From Crambe crambe (lineage: Eukaryota; Porifera; Demospongiae; Poecilosclerida; Crambeidae): a DNA stretch of 64,000 bases. This document shows, piece by piece, positions 44,361-58,269 of this stretch (position 1 is the stretch's first letter; every line of letters begins with the position of its first letter). The DNA lies in NCBI GenBank assembly GCA_963924555.1, contig OZ004594.1, positions 3,069,563 to 3,133,562 of the forward strand. The letters run 5' to 3'. Made by a program: the position numbers and the translations under genes. The notes beneath the pieces were generated by a model that saw nothing but the letters and a program-made list of their open reading frames with translations, had not been told where the DNA came from and searched no databases.

Positions 44361-47300
44361 CTAAAAGAGTGAGATTGTTTTGAGTCTGTTGCAGAGCTGA
44401 CCATATGTGGCCCCTTCCTTGGAGGACCACTTCTTCAGCACGAGGAGGGCTCGGTCTTCCTCTTCTGTCTTCATTTCTGTCTTCACTTCTTTCATCTCCT
44501 CACTGGTCAGGGAGAGAAGGCAGGCCAGGGACGACCACTTGGATCCTACCACTCCAGCAAACAACTCCAGAAACTCAACATCAGGTGTAATGGTTTGAAG
44601 CTTTGGGTCAAGCAGCTTTTTCTGGAGCTGAATGTGGTCACCTGCAGGACAAAAATTGTGATCTTCCACTTCAACTAGCTAAAGTTAACATTCACTTACT
44701 GTATTTCTCTTCAATCTCATTAGCTAGTGCTCCCCAGTTGATCTTCCTCAGTGCCTCCACTAGGTGCCACCAGCATGGAGGGTCCAGGGAGGAGTTCATC
44801 CACTTCCTCACCAGTTCGGTCCTCTGTCCACTTGTATCAAGAAGATGGTCCCTCTTTATGGCCTCAAGAACACTTTGGGGGATGTTGAGATGGAGACCAA
44901 GGACAAATAAATCTGCAACTATGTTTTGGAGATAACAAAGAACAAGATTAATTGCGACTGGGAAATAACTATTCCAATGAGTGAGTTTGCGCAACCATAG
45001 TAACATAGAACGCTTCATTTTCTTTTTTCCTGTTTTACTGATGACTGCTTCCTCCCCCTTGGAAGATATCAGGACCTTTTCTACTTCATTCATGATGAAG
45101 AAGTTGTCCTCACTGAGGTAGTCATCCTGTTGTGTGGAGTCAAGCAGAAAGAACTGAGGTCTGATGGAGTGGCAGAACTCTTTCATGGTCTCCATCACGC
45201 AACTAACTATGCTATTGAAGACACTAATGCAATTTTCTACTGCATCTGGTTCACTTCTGGTGATGATCACCACTCCAGGACCCTTATTGACGTTCACCAT
45301 CTCCACCATGCACTCCACCCCCTCTTCCATTAGCCAGTGCACACCAGTCGTCCACATGCTACAGCGACGCTGGAATTGCCTATCTTCTTCTTGAGGAGCA
45401 GTGAGAGTAAACTTAAATATTATTCTGAGGAGAAGGACATGAAGGAAGCGTGGGGGGAAGTAGTCATAAGGATCAGTGCACTGTGCAAGCCACCCAATAC
45501 TGTAGCTGTCAGGAGGTGTGGTCCATGACACTTCACTCTTATCTGCACTACAGAGAGCAGGAAAGAACAAGAAAGACTGGGGACTGGATGTAGTGTGCTG
45601 TGGAGTGGAAAGAAACAGTCCTATGTCTTCCTGTTTGATTTCCTGACAGTATTGAAGATGAATAAGACACTCCTTAGTGATATATGGAGGAAGGATTTCT
45701 TGAAGGAGGTCTTCAGGAATGATTCCAATGTTAAGAGATGCAAGTTCACTCATTTGTTGAATAGCATCCTCAGAAAACAGGGTTTTATGAACTTCATTTG
45801 TAAGTTTAGATGTTTTTAACGTTATGTGGTAATCATGTTTAGTTCTGTTTCCTATAAGTAATAAAATACCAACCTCATGGAGCTCATGCAGTATGGGGTG
45901 TAATAATTCAGTTTTATTGGGAAGGTGTACCCCAGTGTCCTCTATGTGGGATACTAATGTACTGACAGAACAAGCAGTGACATTGCTGAAATCTTTCTCC
46001 AATAACCCTAAAAGAATGCTTGCTTCAAAAGACAATCGATAGGAATGAGACTTACCTGTTAGACTAATAAGTTGCTCCTGAACCTCACTGATCTCTTTGG
46101 ATCTTGGCTTACAGCAATCCAACTGAAAATATACAGTGTTTTGACCCAGACTAGTGATCACTGAGTATTTTTTTAAAAGGATTTCAAAAAATTTACTCTT
46201 TTGGATTAGATTTTCTTTGCTCATTAGATCTGAGTGGCTCCCTATTACAATAAGGGAAGGTTTGTTCTCGAATTTCTGGTGTTGTATGAATGCAGACCAA
46301 TAGAGCAACATATTCTCAATAGCTAAGTTATCTTCTCTCAAATCAATCACAATAATGAATATATTGTCACCCTTACTTGACGAGGCAAGATTCTCAAGTA
46401 TAGCAGCATGTGAGGAGTAGTACTCAGGGTCTCCAGCAAAGTCATAGAATTGGACTCTCCCATAGTGTTTACTGGTATAAATACTAGGGACTATACCAGC
46501 AGTGTGAGGGGGTACAGTGGATTCAGATACTCTACTTCTGGATTTTAGAAAACCTTCCCTTTTGAGTGATTCAACAAGGGAGCTCTTCCCTGCACCAGGA
46601 TTACCAATGATAAATAACCTGATTATACGTTGTGCACCTGAGTACTTCTTTTTTGCTCGCTCTTGCATGCCATGATAGTCAACCAGTGTTTTATCTCGAT
46701 TCTGTTTCATGTACTCATTAATTAGTAATTTAGCATCACCTTTTGCTAAGTCCTTTGGAGTCTTTCCTGAATTATTTCTTATCAGAATTGGAGCATTTTT
46801 TTGCAGTAATACCTCAACACATTTGGTATGGCCAAGAGCTGAACTAATATGAAGGGGAGTATCACCATCATTGTCTATTACTAAAGGTGATATAACCTCT
46901 TCTTTACCTGCCAATGCTGCTACATGGAGTGGTGTGTCCTTTTCATGATCCCTAGCATTAATATCAGCCTTGTGGTCTCGTATCAGAGTTTGAACTAGGC
47001 TAACATTACCTCCCTTGCATGCAATATGTAATAATGATTGACCTTTATAACCTTTGACATTAATGTCACAACCCACCTCATTAATTAAAAACAATGCAAC
47101 CTTTTTTTCCCCAAACAATGCTGCCACGTGGAGTGGTGTGTTATTATCATCATCCCTAGCATTGATATCAGCCTTGTGGTCTTGTATCAGAGTTTGAACT
47201 AGGCTAACATTACCTCCAATACATGCTATATGTAACAAAGACCGACCAAAATTACCTTCAACATTAATATCACGACCCATCTCATTAATTAAAAACAATG

Positions 47301-49620
47301 CAACCTCTTTTTTCCCATACAATGCTGCCACATGGAGTGGTGTGTTATTTTCATCATCCTTAGCATTGATATCAGCCTTGTGGTCTCGTATCAGAGTTTG
47401 AACTAGGTTAACATTACCTCCATTGCATGCTATATGTAACAAAGACCGACCAAAATTACCTTCAACATTAATATCACGACCCATCTCATTAATTAAAAAC
47501 AATACAACCTCTTTTTTCCCATACAATGCTGCCACATGGAGTGGTGTATAATTTTGATCATCCCTACTAGCATTGATATGAGCCTCGTGGACTCGTATCA
47601 GAGTTCGAACCAGGCTAACATCACCTCCATTGCATGCTATATGTAACAATGACCGACCTTTATTACCTTTGTTATTAATGTCACAACCTAATTTATCAAT
47701 AAAAAAAAAAGTAACCTCTTCTTTACCTGCCAATGCTGCCACATGGAGTGGTGTGTTATTTTCATCATCCCTAGCATTGATATCAGCCTTGTGGTCTCGT
47801 ATCAGAGTTTGAACTAGGCTAACATTACCTCCCTTGCATGCAATATGTAACAATGATTGACCTTTATAACCTTTGACATTAATGTCACAACCCTCCTCAT
47901 TAATTAAAAACAATGCAACCTCTTTTTTCCCACACAGTGCTGCTACATGGAGTGGTGTGTTATTATCATCATCCCTAGAATTGATATCAGCATTGTGGTC
48001 TCGTATTAGAGTTTGAACTAGGCTAACCTTACCTCTCTTGCATGCAATATGTAAAAATGATTGACCTTTATAACCTTTGACATTAATGTCACAACCCTCC
48101 TCATTAATTAAAAACAATGCAACCTCTTTTTCCCCAAGCAATGCTGCCACGTGGAGTGGTGTGTTATTATTATCATCCCTAGCATTGATATCAGCCTTGT
48201 GGTCTCGTATTAGAGTTTGAACTAGGCTAACATTACCTCTCTTGCATGCAATATGTAATAATGATTGACCTTCATAACCTTTGACATTAATATCACGACC
48301 CATCTCATTAATTAAAAACAATACAACCTCTTTTTTCCCATACAATGCTGCCACATGGAGTGGTGTTTTATTTTCATCATCCTTAGCATTGATATCAGCC
48401 TTGTGGTCTCGTATTAGAGTTTGAACTAGGCGAACATTACCTCTCTTGCATGCTTTATGTAACAATGAACGTCCTAAATTACCTTTGACATTAATATCAC
48501 AACCCTCCTCATTAATTAAGAACGATGCAACCTCTTTTTTCCCAAGATATGCTGCCACATGGAGTGGTGTGCTATTTTCATCATCCCTAGCATTGATATC
48601 AGCCTTGTGGTCTTTTATCAGAGTTTGAACTAGGCTGACATTACCTCCTTTGCATACTTTATGTAACAAAGACTGACCTAAACCACCTTTGATGTTAATG
48701 TCACAACCCACCTCATTAATTAAAAACAATGTAACCTCTTTTTCCCCACACAGTGCTGCTATATGGAGTGGTGTGTTATTTTGATCATCCCTAGCATTGA
48801 TATCAGCCTTGTGGTCTCGTATCAGAGTTTGAACTAGGCTAACATTACCTCCATCGCATGCTTTATGTAACAATGACCGACCTTTATGACCTTTGATATT
48901 AATATCACAACCCATCTCATTAATTAAAAACAATGCAACCTTTTTTTTCCCACATAATGCTGCCACATGGAGTGGTGTGTTATCTTCATCATCCCTAGCA
49001 TTGATATCAGCCTTATAGTCTTGTATCAAAGTTCGAACCAGGCTAACATTACCTCCATAGCATGCATAATGTAACAAAGACCGACCTAAATAACCTTTAA
49101 CATTAATATCATAACCCACCTCATTAATTAAAAACAATACAACCTCTTCTTTCCCATCCAATGCTGCCACTTGGAGTGGCGTGCTATTTTCACCATCCCT
49201 AGCATTGATATCAGCCTTGTGGTCTCGTATCAGAGTTTGAACTAGGCTAACATTACCTCCTTTGCATGCCCAATGAAGTAATGTTTTATTGTTTTTACTT
49301 TTGATATTTGAAGGACAGTGATACTCATTCAATAGAGTAAGCACCACATGCTCCCACCCATTCAAAGCAGCATCTATTAGTGGTATGCAACCATTAATAC
49401 CCTTAAAGAGTACATCAGCTTTGAATTCAGATATCAGTACCTTCACCATATCTAAGTGACCTTTAGCACAGGCATAATGCAGTGGAGTCTCCCCATTGGA
49501 GTCAGTACAGTTTACATTGTACTCACCACTTTGCAGTAATTCCCTGACCTTGTCCACATCACCTGACTCTGCAGCTAGGTGGAGGGGAGTGACACCAGTG
49601 ACTGAGGAAGTTGAGTCCAT
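44361..49620 (-). CDS. Copy 4: ANK-Roc-COR-Death-Death protein, intact (two exons, 1733 aa)
   Basis: Exons 49620-44700 and 44641-44361 with a 58-nt intron (donor GTAAGT, acceptor CTGCAG). The start MDSTSSVTG at 49620 is preferred over an upstream in-frame ATG at 49713 because the other copies start there and the extra 31 residues fall in the shared 5' block. It has 12 double ankyrin units, more divergent than in other copies (for example EEGCDINVKG and a SRDDQNY insertion), a GTPase with GNPGAGKS (1006-1013), DFAG (1060-1063) and GSHSD (1127-1131), COR, a first Death-like domain, and a second Death domain with a small TEMKTE insertion ending KTISLF. The closing ankyrin segment is shorter than in copies 2, 3 and 5 (no LLLVDK stretch). 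Same role as copy 2. Confidence 0.9.
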
Positions 49621-49765
49621 AGCTTTTCTTATCGCTTCTTGTTTAGCCAGTATTATTGTAACTACAATGGGAGAGTTCAGTTGCCATAGAGATGACTTAT
49701 AATCATAGGTCACATGGCATTACTATTTAAAGTGTTGATGAATCTCTTTTGTCTCCACTGCATGT
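49621..49765 (-). promoter_or_regulatory. Shared 5' proximal block of copy 4
   Basis: Nearly identical to the block upstream of copy 1: GTTGCCATAGAGATGAC (49680-49696), AGGTCACATGGCATTACTA and TATTTAAAGTG. Promoter and 5' UTR function inferred from conservation in copies 1, 2 and 4. Confidence 0.45.
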
Positions 49766-49903
49766 GGTGCCACCCACGTAGCTAACTAGACAAAGACCAC
49801 AAATGCTCCACACTCATTCCAAGTCCTCCACTGTGTACAGTGTACAATGATTCAGTTGTGCAACTAGAATTGTCATGAGACACCATAAAGCTAGGAGACG
49901 TAA

Positions 49904-50075
49904 CTATAATATTATGCACAGTTCATCTTTGGGGATATCAAACTCCTCCCCTTCATCGCCAGAGTCATCATCATCATCATCACCCCCATCACTATCATCT
50001 TTATCATCATCCATGACACCTTCAACATTCTTCTTTACATACTTGATCAGATCATCCAAATATGTCCACCAGAGT
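49904..50075 (-). pseudogene. Second KDEL-type relic of a protein disulfide isomerase gene
   Basis: On the minus strand an open stretch reads TYLDDLIKYVKKNVEG, an acidic Asp-rich linker, then EEFDIPKDEL. The stop after KDEL is changed (TGC), so the frame runs on for CIIL before stopping. No other exon of the gene is nearby. Same relative position to copy 4 as the relic at 39632-39790 has to copy 3. Confidence 0.55.
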
Positions 50076-50160
50076 GATCTACATACAAAGAGATCGAGTC
50101 ATAGCTATAAACATTACAATGTGTTTCAGGTGAATAATCAAGATAACAACTAAAGCACTC

Positions 50161-50692
50161 TGGTTCACAATAATGCAACCAATTTGGCAAACACTAAGTT
50201 GCTTGCTAGTGTAGGGCTTTGATCAATCGGTGTGGGATAAAAGTTCAGTGTGGTAAACACCACCACACTGAACTAGTTTCTAAGAAAACAACATTATGAC
50301 TAGCTAGCTATGAACCATGCCTCAAAATTAAACTTGATCACTTTGGACTGACTTAGTAGCATATATGTGTGTTAAGGCTGAAAATAGTAGTAACTGATGA
50401 GTGGTGTTACCACACCATAAATTTCCAGCATAATATACATACTTACAATGGAATTATAGGAAATGTGTTGCATCTGTGGAATGGAATACTCTAATGGGCC
50501 CATATTTTGCATGCAACTACTATGAGGTTAAGGGATCACAGTTACATTTAGCCTTTACATACAAACAATCCAGAATTTGTATATGGATGAATATATATAA
50601 ATTAATGTAGCTTAGGACAGTGATAATAAAAGCTGATTTTCTGGATCCATAATCACCAGTGAATCAATGGTGGTAGCCATTGTTTATGTAAT
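50161..50692. other. AT-rich intergenic stretch, nothing recognised
   Basis: No coding signal; includes a short inverted pair (GTGTGGTAAACACCACCACAC near 50257-50277). Confidence 0.5.
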
Positions 50693-50807
50693 AGTTAGAA
50701 CACGGTAGTCTGGTGATTATGGCCAATAAACAACCGAATCCGAGGGCGCAGCCCGAGGATAAGGTTGTTTATTTGGCCATAATCACCAGGACTACCGTGT
50801 TCTAACT
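50693..50807. mobile_element. Hairpin MITE-like element (115 bp)
   Basis: Arms of about 43 nt (AGTTAGAACACGGTAGTC ... and its complement ending GACTACCGTGTTCTAACT, with single-base gaps) surround a centre CGAGGGCGCAGCCCGAGG that is itself nearly palindromic. Confidence 0.7.
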
Positions 50808-51454
50808 GTTATATATCCCCAGGGCGCACGATTTCATTGGTCGGTCTGTAGCTAGAGCGTAGCTACCCCTTAGTTACGAAACAAAACGAAAACTCCTGCC
50901 ATGGCTTGTCCCTGTCCTGTGATGTGCCGTTGTTCAGACGCCAACTCTAGCCTCGTGCTCTCAAGCAAGACTACGAACTACGAGGCTCCTCCCATGCCCA
51001 CCACACCCGGCTATTAACGAGTTCCTCCACCCACGTTTTGTGTTTGCTAGCGACAGCGAAGCTAGCGGAAGGTATGACGCCAAATACCAATGGGCCTTAG
51101 AAATAATTTCTTCTTGTGGAAAATTGCAAAAAAAAAAAGAAGTTTCCTTGTGACCCAGCACCAGATGACTTCTTCATTTTCCAACAATCAGCTATAAACT
51201 ACCCAGAGACAGAAATAGATTCTTTAGTAATAGTTAATGACAATGTTATATACTGATCGTTAACTTCATAATCATCTTCTTCCAACAGTCAGCTATAAAC
51301 TACCAACATAATACAGAGACAGAAATAAACTCTTTAGTAATAGCTAGGTAATGACAATGTTATCTGATCATTATCTCATAGATTATCTTCATTATCATCT
51401 TCTTCCAACAGTCAGCTTCAGAAAACCTAAAACTGTTGTTATTCATAGCCTGGG
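50808..51454. other. Locally GC-richer segment, no gene recognised
   Basis: From 50815 to 51070 the composition is clearly richer in G+C than the surroundings, with CGCACGATTTCATTGGTCGG and short open frames (for example a 38-codon frame from 50900). Nothing matches a family I know. The remainder has two copies of an ATCTTCTTCCAACAGTCAGC segment (about 51273 and 51397). Possibly the end of an unrecognised transposon or an old promoter. Confidence 0.35.
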
Positions 51455-51459
51455 GAACA

Positions 51460-51495
51460 GTGCGTTATGACTGTGCGTTATGAGTCATAACGCAC
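51460..51495. repeat. GTGCGTTATGA direct and inverted repeats
   Basis: GTGCGTTATGA occurs at 51460-51470 and 51473-51483 and as the reverse complement at 51485-51495, forming an 11+11 palindrome with a 1-nt centre. Confidence 0.75.
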
Positions 51496-51654
51496 TTTAC
51501 CCTAAGGGAGGGAATTTATGACAGTAAGAGCACTTTTCTCTATGGGAGTAAATGTATTAGGTGGGATATATGTCCAGTTATCCTAGTGGTAGCCATTATT
51601 GAAGTTATTGCAATAGTTAGAAGTCACAGCAAGCTCCTCATTTGGCATGCAATG

Positions 51655-52500
51655 AAGAGATACTTCCAATGCTTATGGAGTCTTCATTGACAGTACATGC
51701 TGTAGGGGCATTTTAAAGGTTTAGGGATGCTAGTAAGTGTGTACTCACAAACCATTAAACAAAAATTTAAAATGTGAATATATTAATTGCATTCCAATAC
51801 TGAATGAATATCACATATTCCCATATGAATACTTTTGTGACCACACCCCATAGACCCAGTGTTACCTCACAGGGCCAGTCACTTGAGGTCAAGTAATGGA
51901 AGAGTGGCAGGGGGACTGGACTCCCTGGAACTCCCCTGGTTCCTCTGCCACTACATATGAAGCAGAGTCCAAGCACCACCTCATCCACAGCTTTGTAATC
52001 ACTACATACACAGGAATTGTAAGGATTATTAAAGGGACGTGCTATTAGCTTGCTTCAAGAGAGTATTCCTAACACTGTCACTATAAATCATGACTCACTA
52101 TTATTAATATTTAATAGTGGAACACTTACTCTCAATATTGTCATGACAACAGATGACATCACACTCTTAAAGTTGGAATTTCTCAAAAGTTGGAGTCTCT
52201 TTACTGAGGGATTATCATCTGAATCTAGGAAGAGAGAGGAAGAAATTGAAGATGATAGGAAAATGCCAAATGCTCGTTGCTTCTCATGAATGAAAACTCA
52301 TAATCAATGCTCTCCATAATTATCTTCTTTGAAGTTGAGATTCAGAAGATGTGCACACCTTTATCTTGATCATGTGACGACTTCGAGGAAAAGGTCAACA
52401 CATCACTAGTAGTGATGACCTCTTATTCATAGCTGCCACGATGCACTCACCAATGCTGTCTCCAAGTGCAAAGTATTGCAAGTTAAGATGTGAAAATAAC
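51655..52500. repeat. Dispersed 0.9-kb flank repeat, copy d
   Basis: Fourth copy of the unit; close to 39945-40800. Also holds the acceptor-like CTCTCTTCCTAG, the GAGAGTAAGTG site and the AGGTCA...TGACCT palindrome (about 52394-52423). Confidence 0.65.
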
Positions 52501-54987
52501 ACAAAAATGAGTAACTAGTTAATTAGAATACAAAGTAGCCAAAAACATCGAAAAAAAGATAAACAGATGAAAAATGGTTAATACAAAGTTACTGAATAAG
52601 AGAGGATGCACTAAATAGAACAATCACATCTTTGATGATACACACACACACTTAGAATAATACATTAGATTAGAAAACCCTAAAGACAGTGTGTACCTTA
52701 CTTCTAATTTATAGTGTAAAGATGTAATTGTTCTATTATTTCTAGTGTGTAAATGTACTGTATGTTCTTTATGGCCTCTACAATAAGACATACAACACAT
52801 TTAAACACTAGAAAAAAATTAATAAGGTCGATGCACTAAATTAGAGAGGACACACTAAAAGATTATTGGAAAGACATGTACAGAGAATTATCGGGCATGT
52901 TATTATAACAAGATGGCAAGATAGCTAAATCTCTTAACACTGCCAATTATGGATAACACTCACTTATACAATAGAAGATATCAATTAACAGATTAGCTGT
53001 CATCTGAACCTACATTAAGGAAGAGAGGAACTAATTGAACATGATAAACAAGACATAGTGCTCATTGCTAACCATGAATGAAGCAATGCTAGCCATATTT
53101 GTCCTTTGACAATAGAGGGTCAGTAGCTACCACATAGATAATGGTACACCATGTCTTGATCACATGACAATCTGGAGGAAAAGGTCAACACATCACTAGT
53201 AGTGATGACCTCTTATTCATAGCTGCCATGATGCACTCACCAATGCTGTCTCCAAGTGCCAAGTATTGCAAGTTAGGATGTGAAAAATGAGTAGCTAGCT
53301 AATTATTATATAAAATCAAACAACAACAACAAAAAACAACAACAACAAGACAACCAAATAGCCGTAAAAGTTGAGATTGAAGAACAAATTATGGTTGATG
53401 CCTAAATAATAGTATAGTACATGATAAAATGAATGAGGTACACAACATAAATAGAAGATTTAAACACTAGAAGACTGGTGCACTAAATTAGAGGGTGTGC
53501 TAAATAGAAGAGCTACACTTTTGAAGAGAAGATGCACCTTTAATATACAATCTTAAGGCACACAGGTAACAAAAATCTAAATAATGTAGCTAGAGGTAAC
53601 AAAGAAATTATGGCTGGCTCACAAAAATAAGAGACAATACACTAAAACACTAAATAGAAATGCTACATCTTTTAAAGTTACACACTGGATTAGTCTGGAT
53701 TATGTATTATGTGGAGGTTTTGATTACATAGAAGACTGTACATGTTGATCCACAAGTAGAGGTCATGATAAACATCAGATTAGAACTAACACACTCTAGC
53801 TATAGATTGAGGACACGTTACATTAGAGAGATACTAGAATAGGAAGATAAAGATGCACTCTAGATAGAGAATATAGAAGAAGATATACACTAAATAGAGG
53901 AATTAGAGATGTATACCAGAGAGAAGATACAAAGTATGTATGAAAGGATAAGCTTGATATGAAGAAATCATATAAAAGACAACAAACACAATAATAGCAA
54001 GAGTAAGTAATAGCTAAGGTAAGTAGGTAATGGGTATACCTAAAGGATGTTGGAGTCACATAATGAGACACTCGAACAGATAACACATTGGTCAAAGAGT
54101 CACATAGTCATTACATGTACACAACTGGAAGAGACATACCAAATAGAACACAGTGACTGACTCATAATACTAAGCATGGGGGGGGGGGGGGGGGGGGGGA
54201 CATTGTTCAATTATTATTGATACCATCTGGTCATGGTAGCTAGCTATATGATTTGAGTTCACTAGATGGACATGGCTACAGTACACTATCTTGAAGACCA
54301 GCTTCTATCATGCACTACATGTTGAGGTTTAGGGTTGCTGCATTAATATATAGCTAAGCCTTCATACTAAAAGAATAGAAGCCTATTTTTGCTTCCAGTA
54401 TAAATTAGCTAGCTAGGTAATCATGATGAAGAAAGAAATGTGCATTCAAATGAATATTGTATATTCCCATTATGAATAACACCCACTGACCCTGTGAGGG
54501 GTAACGTTGCATTCCAATAACAAATGAATACCGTATATTTCCATTATGAATAGCTACTTTGTGACCACACACACTGGAGGTTGCATTCCAACGGTATATT
54601 CCCATTATGTGATACTAGTCACCTTGAAGTCAAGTTAAGTTAAGTAGCTAACATAGTTAATGTGACTTGTAACTCAAGGATCTTGACTATATCCTTAAAG
54701 TCTTGCAGCCAGAGGATCATGGTCACATCATGGGTGTGGCTTTATTATTACTTTTTTAGGCTTAGCTATGTCAATAACCACAAATAAGGAGATCAGAATG
54801 ATCAAAATTAGAGTGGCATCACTTAAGTTATGGGATGGTGGTGCATAAACTAAAAACTCTTCTTTCTCTTCATGTGCACATGCACCATGACATGCACATA
54901 AGGGGTGGAGCCATGTAGGAGGCGAGCACCTGCACGCATGCACATATGAGGCAGTGAACGCGAAAAATTTCTTATAAATAAAGAGAT
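52501..54987. repeat. Right copy of the large segmental duplication, gene-free part
   Basis: Matches 8521-11012 closely, including the 22-nt poly-G (54178-54199). Small length differences are scattered. No gene supported. Confidence 0.65.
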
Positions 54988-55146
54988 TATGTAGGGATGG
55001 CCCTAAAAAATCTAGCTGGGCTGTAATGTACTGCAGCCTCATACATTATGTAGGTAGTGGATGTAAAAATAATGTAGAGATTGTTTCCATATGAGGCTGC
55101 AGTACTTTAACAGCCCAGCTAGATTTTTTAGGGCCATCCCTACATA
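54988..55146. mobile_element. Hairpin MITE-like element, duplicated copy (159 bp)
   Basis: Same length and ends as 11013-11171; duplicated with its surroundings rather than inserted independently. Confidence 0.7.
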
Positions 55147-56129
55147 CCTTTTTTTGTGCTCATTAAAACATGCACACACACAAAAACACCTACACGCACA
55201 CACAATAAGGGTACCTGTCAGGTTCATTCATTCCAATAGGCACACATCAAGTTGGAAGGCAGCACCTCATCTGAGAAGTTTCTGGTGAAAATATAGGCTG
55301 GATGCACCAGTGTGTGGTTGAAGAAGTTAACCTGATCAGTCTGTGGTGAGTTTATTGTAAATAAGTTATGATCCAATATAATTTCTCTCCCTTCTTTGTA
55401 CAATGATTTCTCATTTGGTGTTATATTAAAAGAAGTTTCCATAACAACCAAGTATATAGTATATAGTTATACAACAAACACTGAACAATGATAATTCTCT
55501 ATGCAAAATGAAGACATAACATTCTAAAAGCTAAAGATAAAAATTAGGTTATTGTAATCAATGTATCAAGTGTTTATGATGAGGTATTATGTATGCATGT
55601 GATTGTACCAAAGGTTTGGAAATACACAATTGTGTACAGTACTCAAACTCTTGATGTAGCAGAAGAGCTGAAAGTAGCCAGATAAAGAGTTCAAATATTA
55701 ACTGTAGCCGGATAAAGAGTTCAAGTATTAACTGTAGCCGGATAAAGAGTTCAAGTATTAACTGTAGCTGGATACATCATTGCCTTAGATAGATACTCAC
55801 TGTGGACCTGTCTCAGAAGAAGAACCCTATGAATATGGAACATAATTGGTCACATGACAGAGGAAAATGGTCATGTGACTACTTACCTGGAGGGAATGCC
55901 ATGTCACCTGGAAGAATTATTGCCAAGTATCTGGAGGAGAATGGTCACATGACCATCCAGGGGAGGGAATGATCCCATGACCACCTGGAGGAGGAGATTA
56001 TAAAAATAAACAAGTAAAATGAGTCTACACTAACACTTACCAATTCCATTAGCTAGTGTGTGAAGTACTTGTGTTGTGCAGTTTAAATGGGAGGGAACTA
56101 GTATATATAGCAACAGACTAATGATGGAA
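55147..56129. other. Intergenic flank with short minisatellite and GTCACATGAC cluster
   Basis: Corresponds to 11172-12630 but shorter: only about three 30-bp units (55675-55775) precede the GTCACATGAC cluster (55845-55990). No gene. Confidence 0.6.
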
Positions 56130-56775
56130 TGACTGTAGCCGGATAAAGAGTTCAAAATATTAACTGTAGCCAGGTAAAGAGTTCAAATATTAACTGTAGC
56201 CGGATAAAGAGTTCAAATATTAACTGTAGCCGGATAAAGAGTTCAAAATATTAACTGTAGCCAGGCAAAGAGTTCAAATATTAACTGTAGCCGGATAAAG
56301 AGTTCAAATATTAACTGTAGCCGGATAAAGAGTTCAAGTATTAACTGTAGCCGGATAAAGAGTTCAAGTATTAACTGTAGCCGGATAAAGAGTTCAAGTA
56401 TTAACTGTAGCCGGATAAAGAGTTCAAGTATTAACTGTGGCCAGATAAAGAGTTCAAATATTAACTGTAGCCGGATAAAGAGTTCAAATATTAACTGTAG
56501 CCGGATAAAGAGTTCAAATATTAACTGTAGCCGGATAAAGAGTTCAAATATTAACTGTAGCCGGATAAAGAGTTCAAATATTAACTGTAGCCAGGTAAAA
56601 ATTTCAAGTATTAACTGTAGCCAGAAAAGAGTTCAAATATTAACTGTAGCTGGATAATGAGTTCGGTGGCCGGATAAGAACTTCCAAGTATTACCTGTAG
56701 CCAGCCAGATAATGAGTTCAAGTATTAACTGTGGCCGGATCAAGTATTAACCGTGGCTGGATAAAGAGTTAAAAT
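56130..56775. repeat. 30-bp minisatellite array downstream of copy 5
   Basis: About 20 units, the middle ones nearly identical, with the same degenerate right edge (AGTTCGGTGGCCGGATAAGA) as in 12630-13165. It has more units than its duplicate there. Confidence 0.9.
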
Positions 56776-58269
56776 ATTAACTTTGGCTGAACTGGACGAA
56801 TAGTTGAAACAAATGGAGGTATATAGAGATTAAAATTGTAGGGAAGAGTGTAAAAACTGACACTTGGCCCTCAGGATTTTGTTTCAAAGATTTGATTGGG
56901 AAGTGTCCTTCTACTTCTCTGGACAATAACAAGAGAAAGAGAAAAAACAATGGCTACATGTCACATGGTAAATGGTCACAAATGATCATTACTCTTACCA
57001 TGATTCACTAAAACTCATATGATACATCATTGCCTTAGATAGATACTCACTATGGACCTGTCTCAGAAGAAGAACCCTATGAATATGGAACATAATAATT
57101 GGTCACATGACAGAGGAGAATGGTCACATGACTACTTACAAGGAGGGAATGTCATGTCACCTGGAAGAATTATTGCCAAGTTCCTGGAGGAGAATGGTCA
57201 CATGACATCCAGGGGGGGGAAATGACCACATGACCACCTGGAGGAGGAGATTATAAAAATAAACAAGTAAAATGAGTCTACACTAACACTTACCAATTCC
57301 ATTAGTGTGTGAAGTACTTGTGTTGTGCAGTTTCAATGGGAGGGAACTGGTATATATAGCAACAGACTAATGATGGAATGAATGAAAATGACATGTTAAG
57401 AGACAGAGAAAGTAATGGAAGATGGAGAGAATTAGTAGAGAATAATGAAAATGGAGCATAATATCAGAGAGTGATTGTTCAAGGAGATAGGGAAAGGACT
57501 AGTATGACTCTGATTATGAAAATAGGAGGTATGTGAGCATGGAAGGATAGTCAAATACATCACAGACATGAAAACTGAAAATGTAATGTATTGTTAATGA
57601 AGTTAAGAGGCCGAAATGAGTAGCTAGATAATTGATAACTGAAAAAAAGAGAGTTGATGCACAAATTACTGAATAAGAGGATGAGCTAAATATAATCAAC
57701 ACATACTAGAAATGATGCATACACTTATGGTTATATAGAAGATTGGAAATAAAGTACACAGTTAATGTTAAATAGAAGATCAGAGAGACCAAGGTTATAA
57801 CAGCACATTAATTTGATACACAAAATATTAAGGTTGGTGCAGATGATACACAAAATAGAAAAGTTACATAAAGATCTGAAAGGCACATATTAGTCCAGGT
57901 TATATAAAAGAGATTGGAAAGGCACACACTAGAGGTTAGACAGTCTAGCTAAATGGAGGTTATAAACACCAGAATTAGATATACATTTTTGTGGACACAC
58001 ATTACATTAGAGAGATACACACTAGAAGAATATTCACAATATGGAGCACTAAATAGAGGAATTAGATCATATAAGATAGAGGATACTTCACATAAAGCAT
58101 GAAGAGATAGGACATGACTGACAACACAAGTGAACAAAGGACACAAGCTAGCTATAAATACACACGCTATATAAATATTTTTTTTGAGGGAGGGAAGAAC
58201 CATAGGTGACTAAACTTATACAAAAATATGTCAATCACTAAAACAAACACGCATACTGAATGATTAATT
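56776..58269. other. 3' flank of copy 5, gene-free
   Basis: Matches 13166-14647 with small indels; includes a GTCACATGAC cluster at 57100-57245. No coding signal before the copy 5 stop at 58270. Confidence 0.55.

Noticed and set aside
49621..49713. Upstream ATG at 49713 as the start of copy 4
   Set aside because: Copies 1, 2, 3 and 5 begin at the M-x-S-x-SSVTG methionine, and the extra 31 codons overlap the conserved 5' block.
51767..51988. 73-codon frame with CFICSGRGTRG in the 0.9-kb repeat
   Set aside because: The frame is not conserved among the four copies of the repeat, and nothing is recognised in it.
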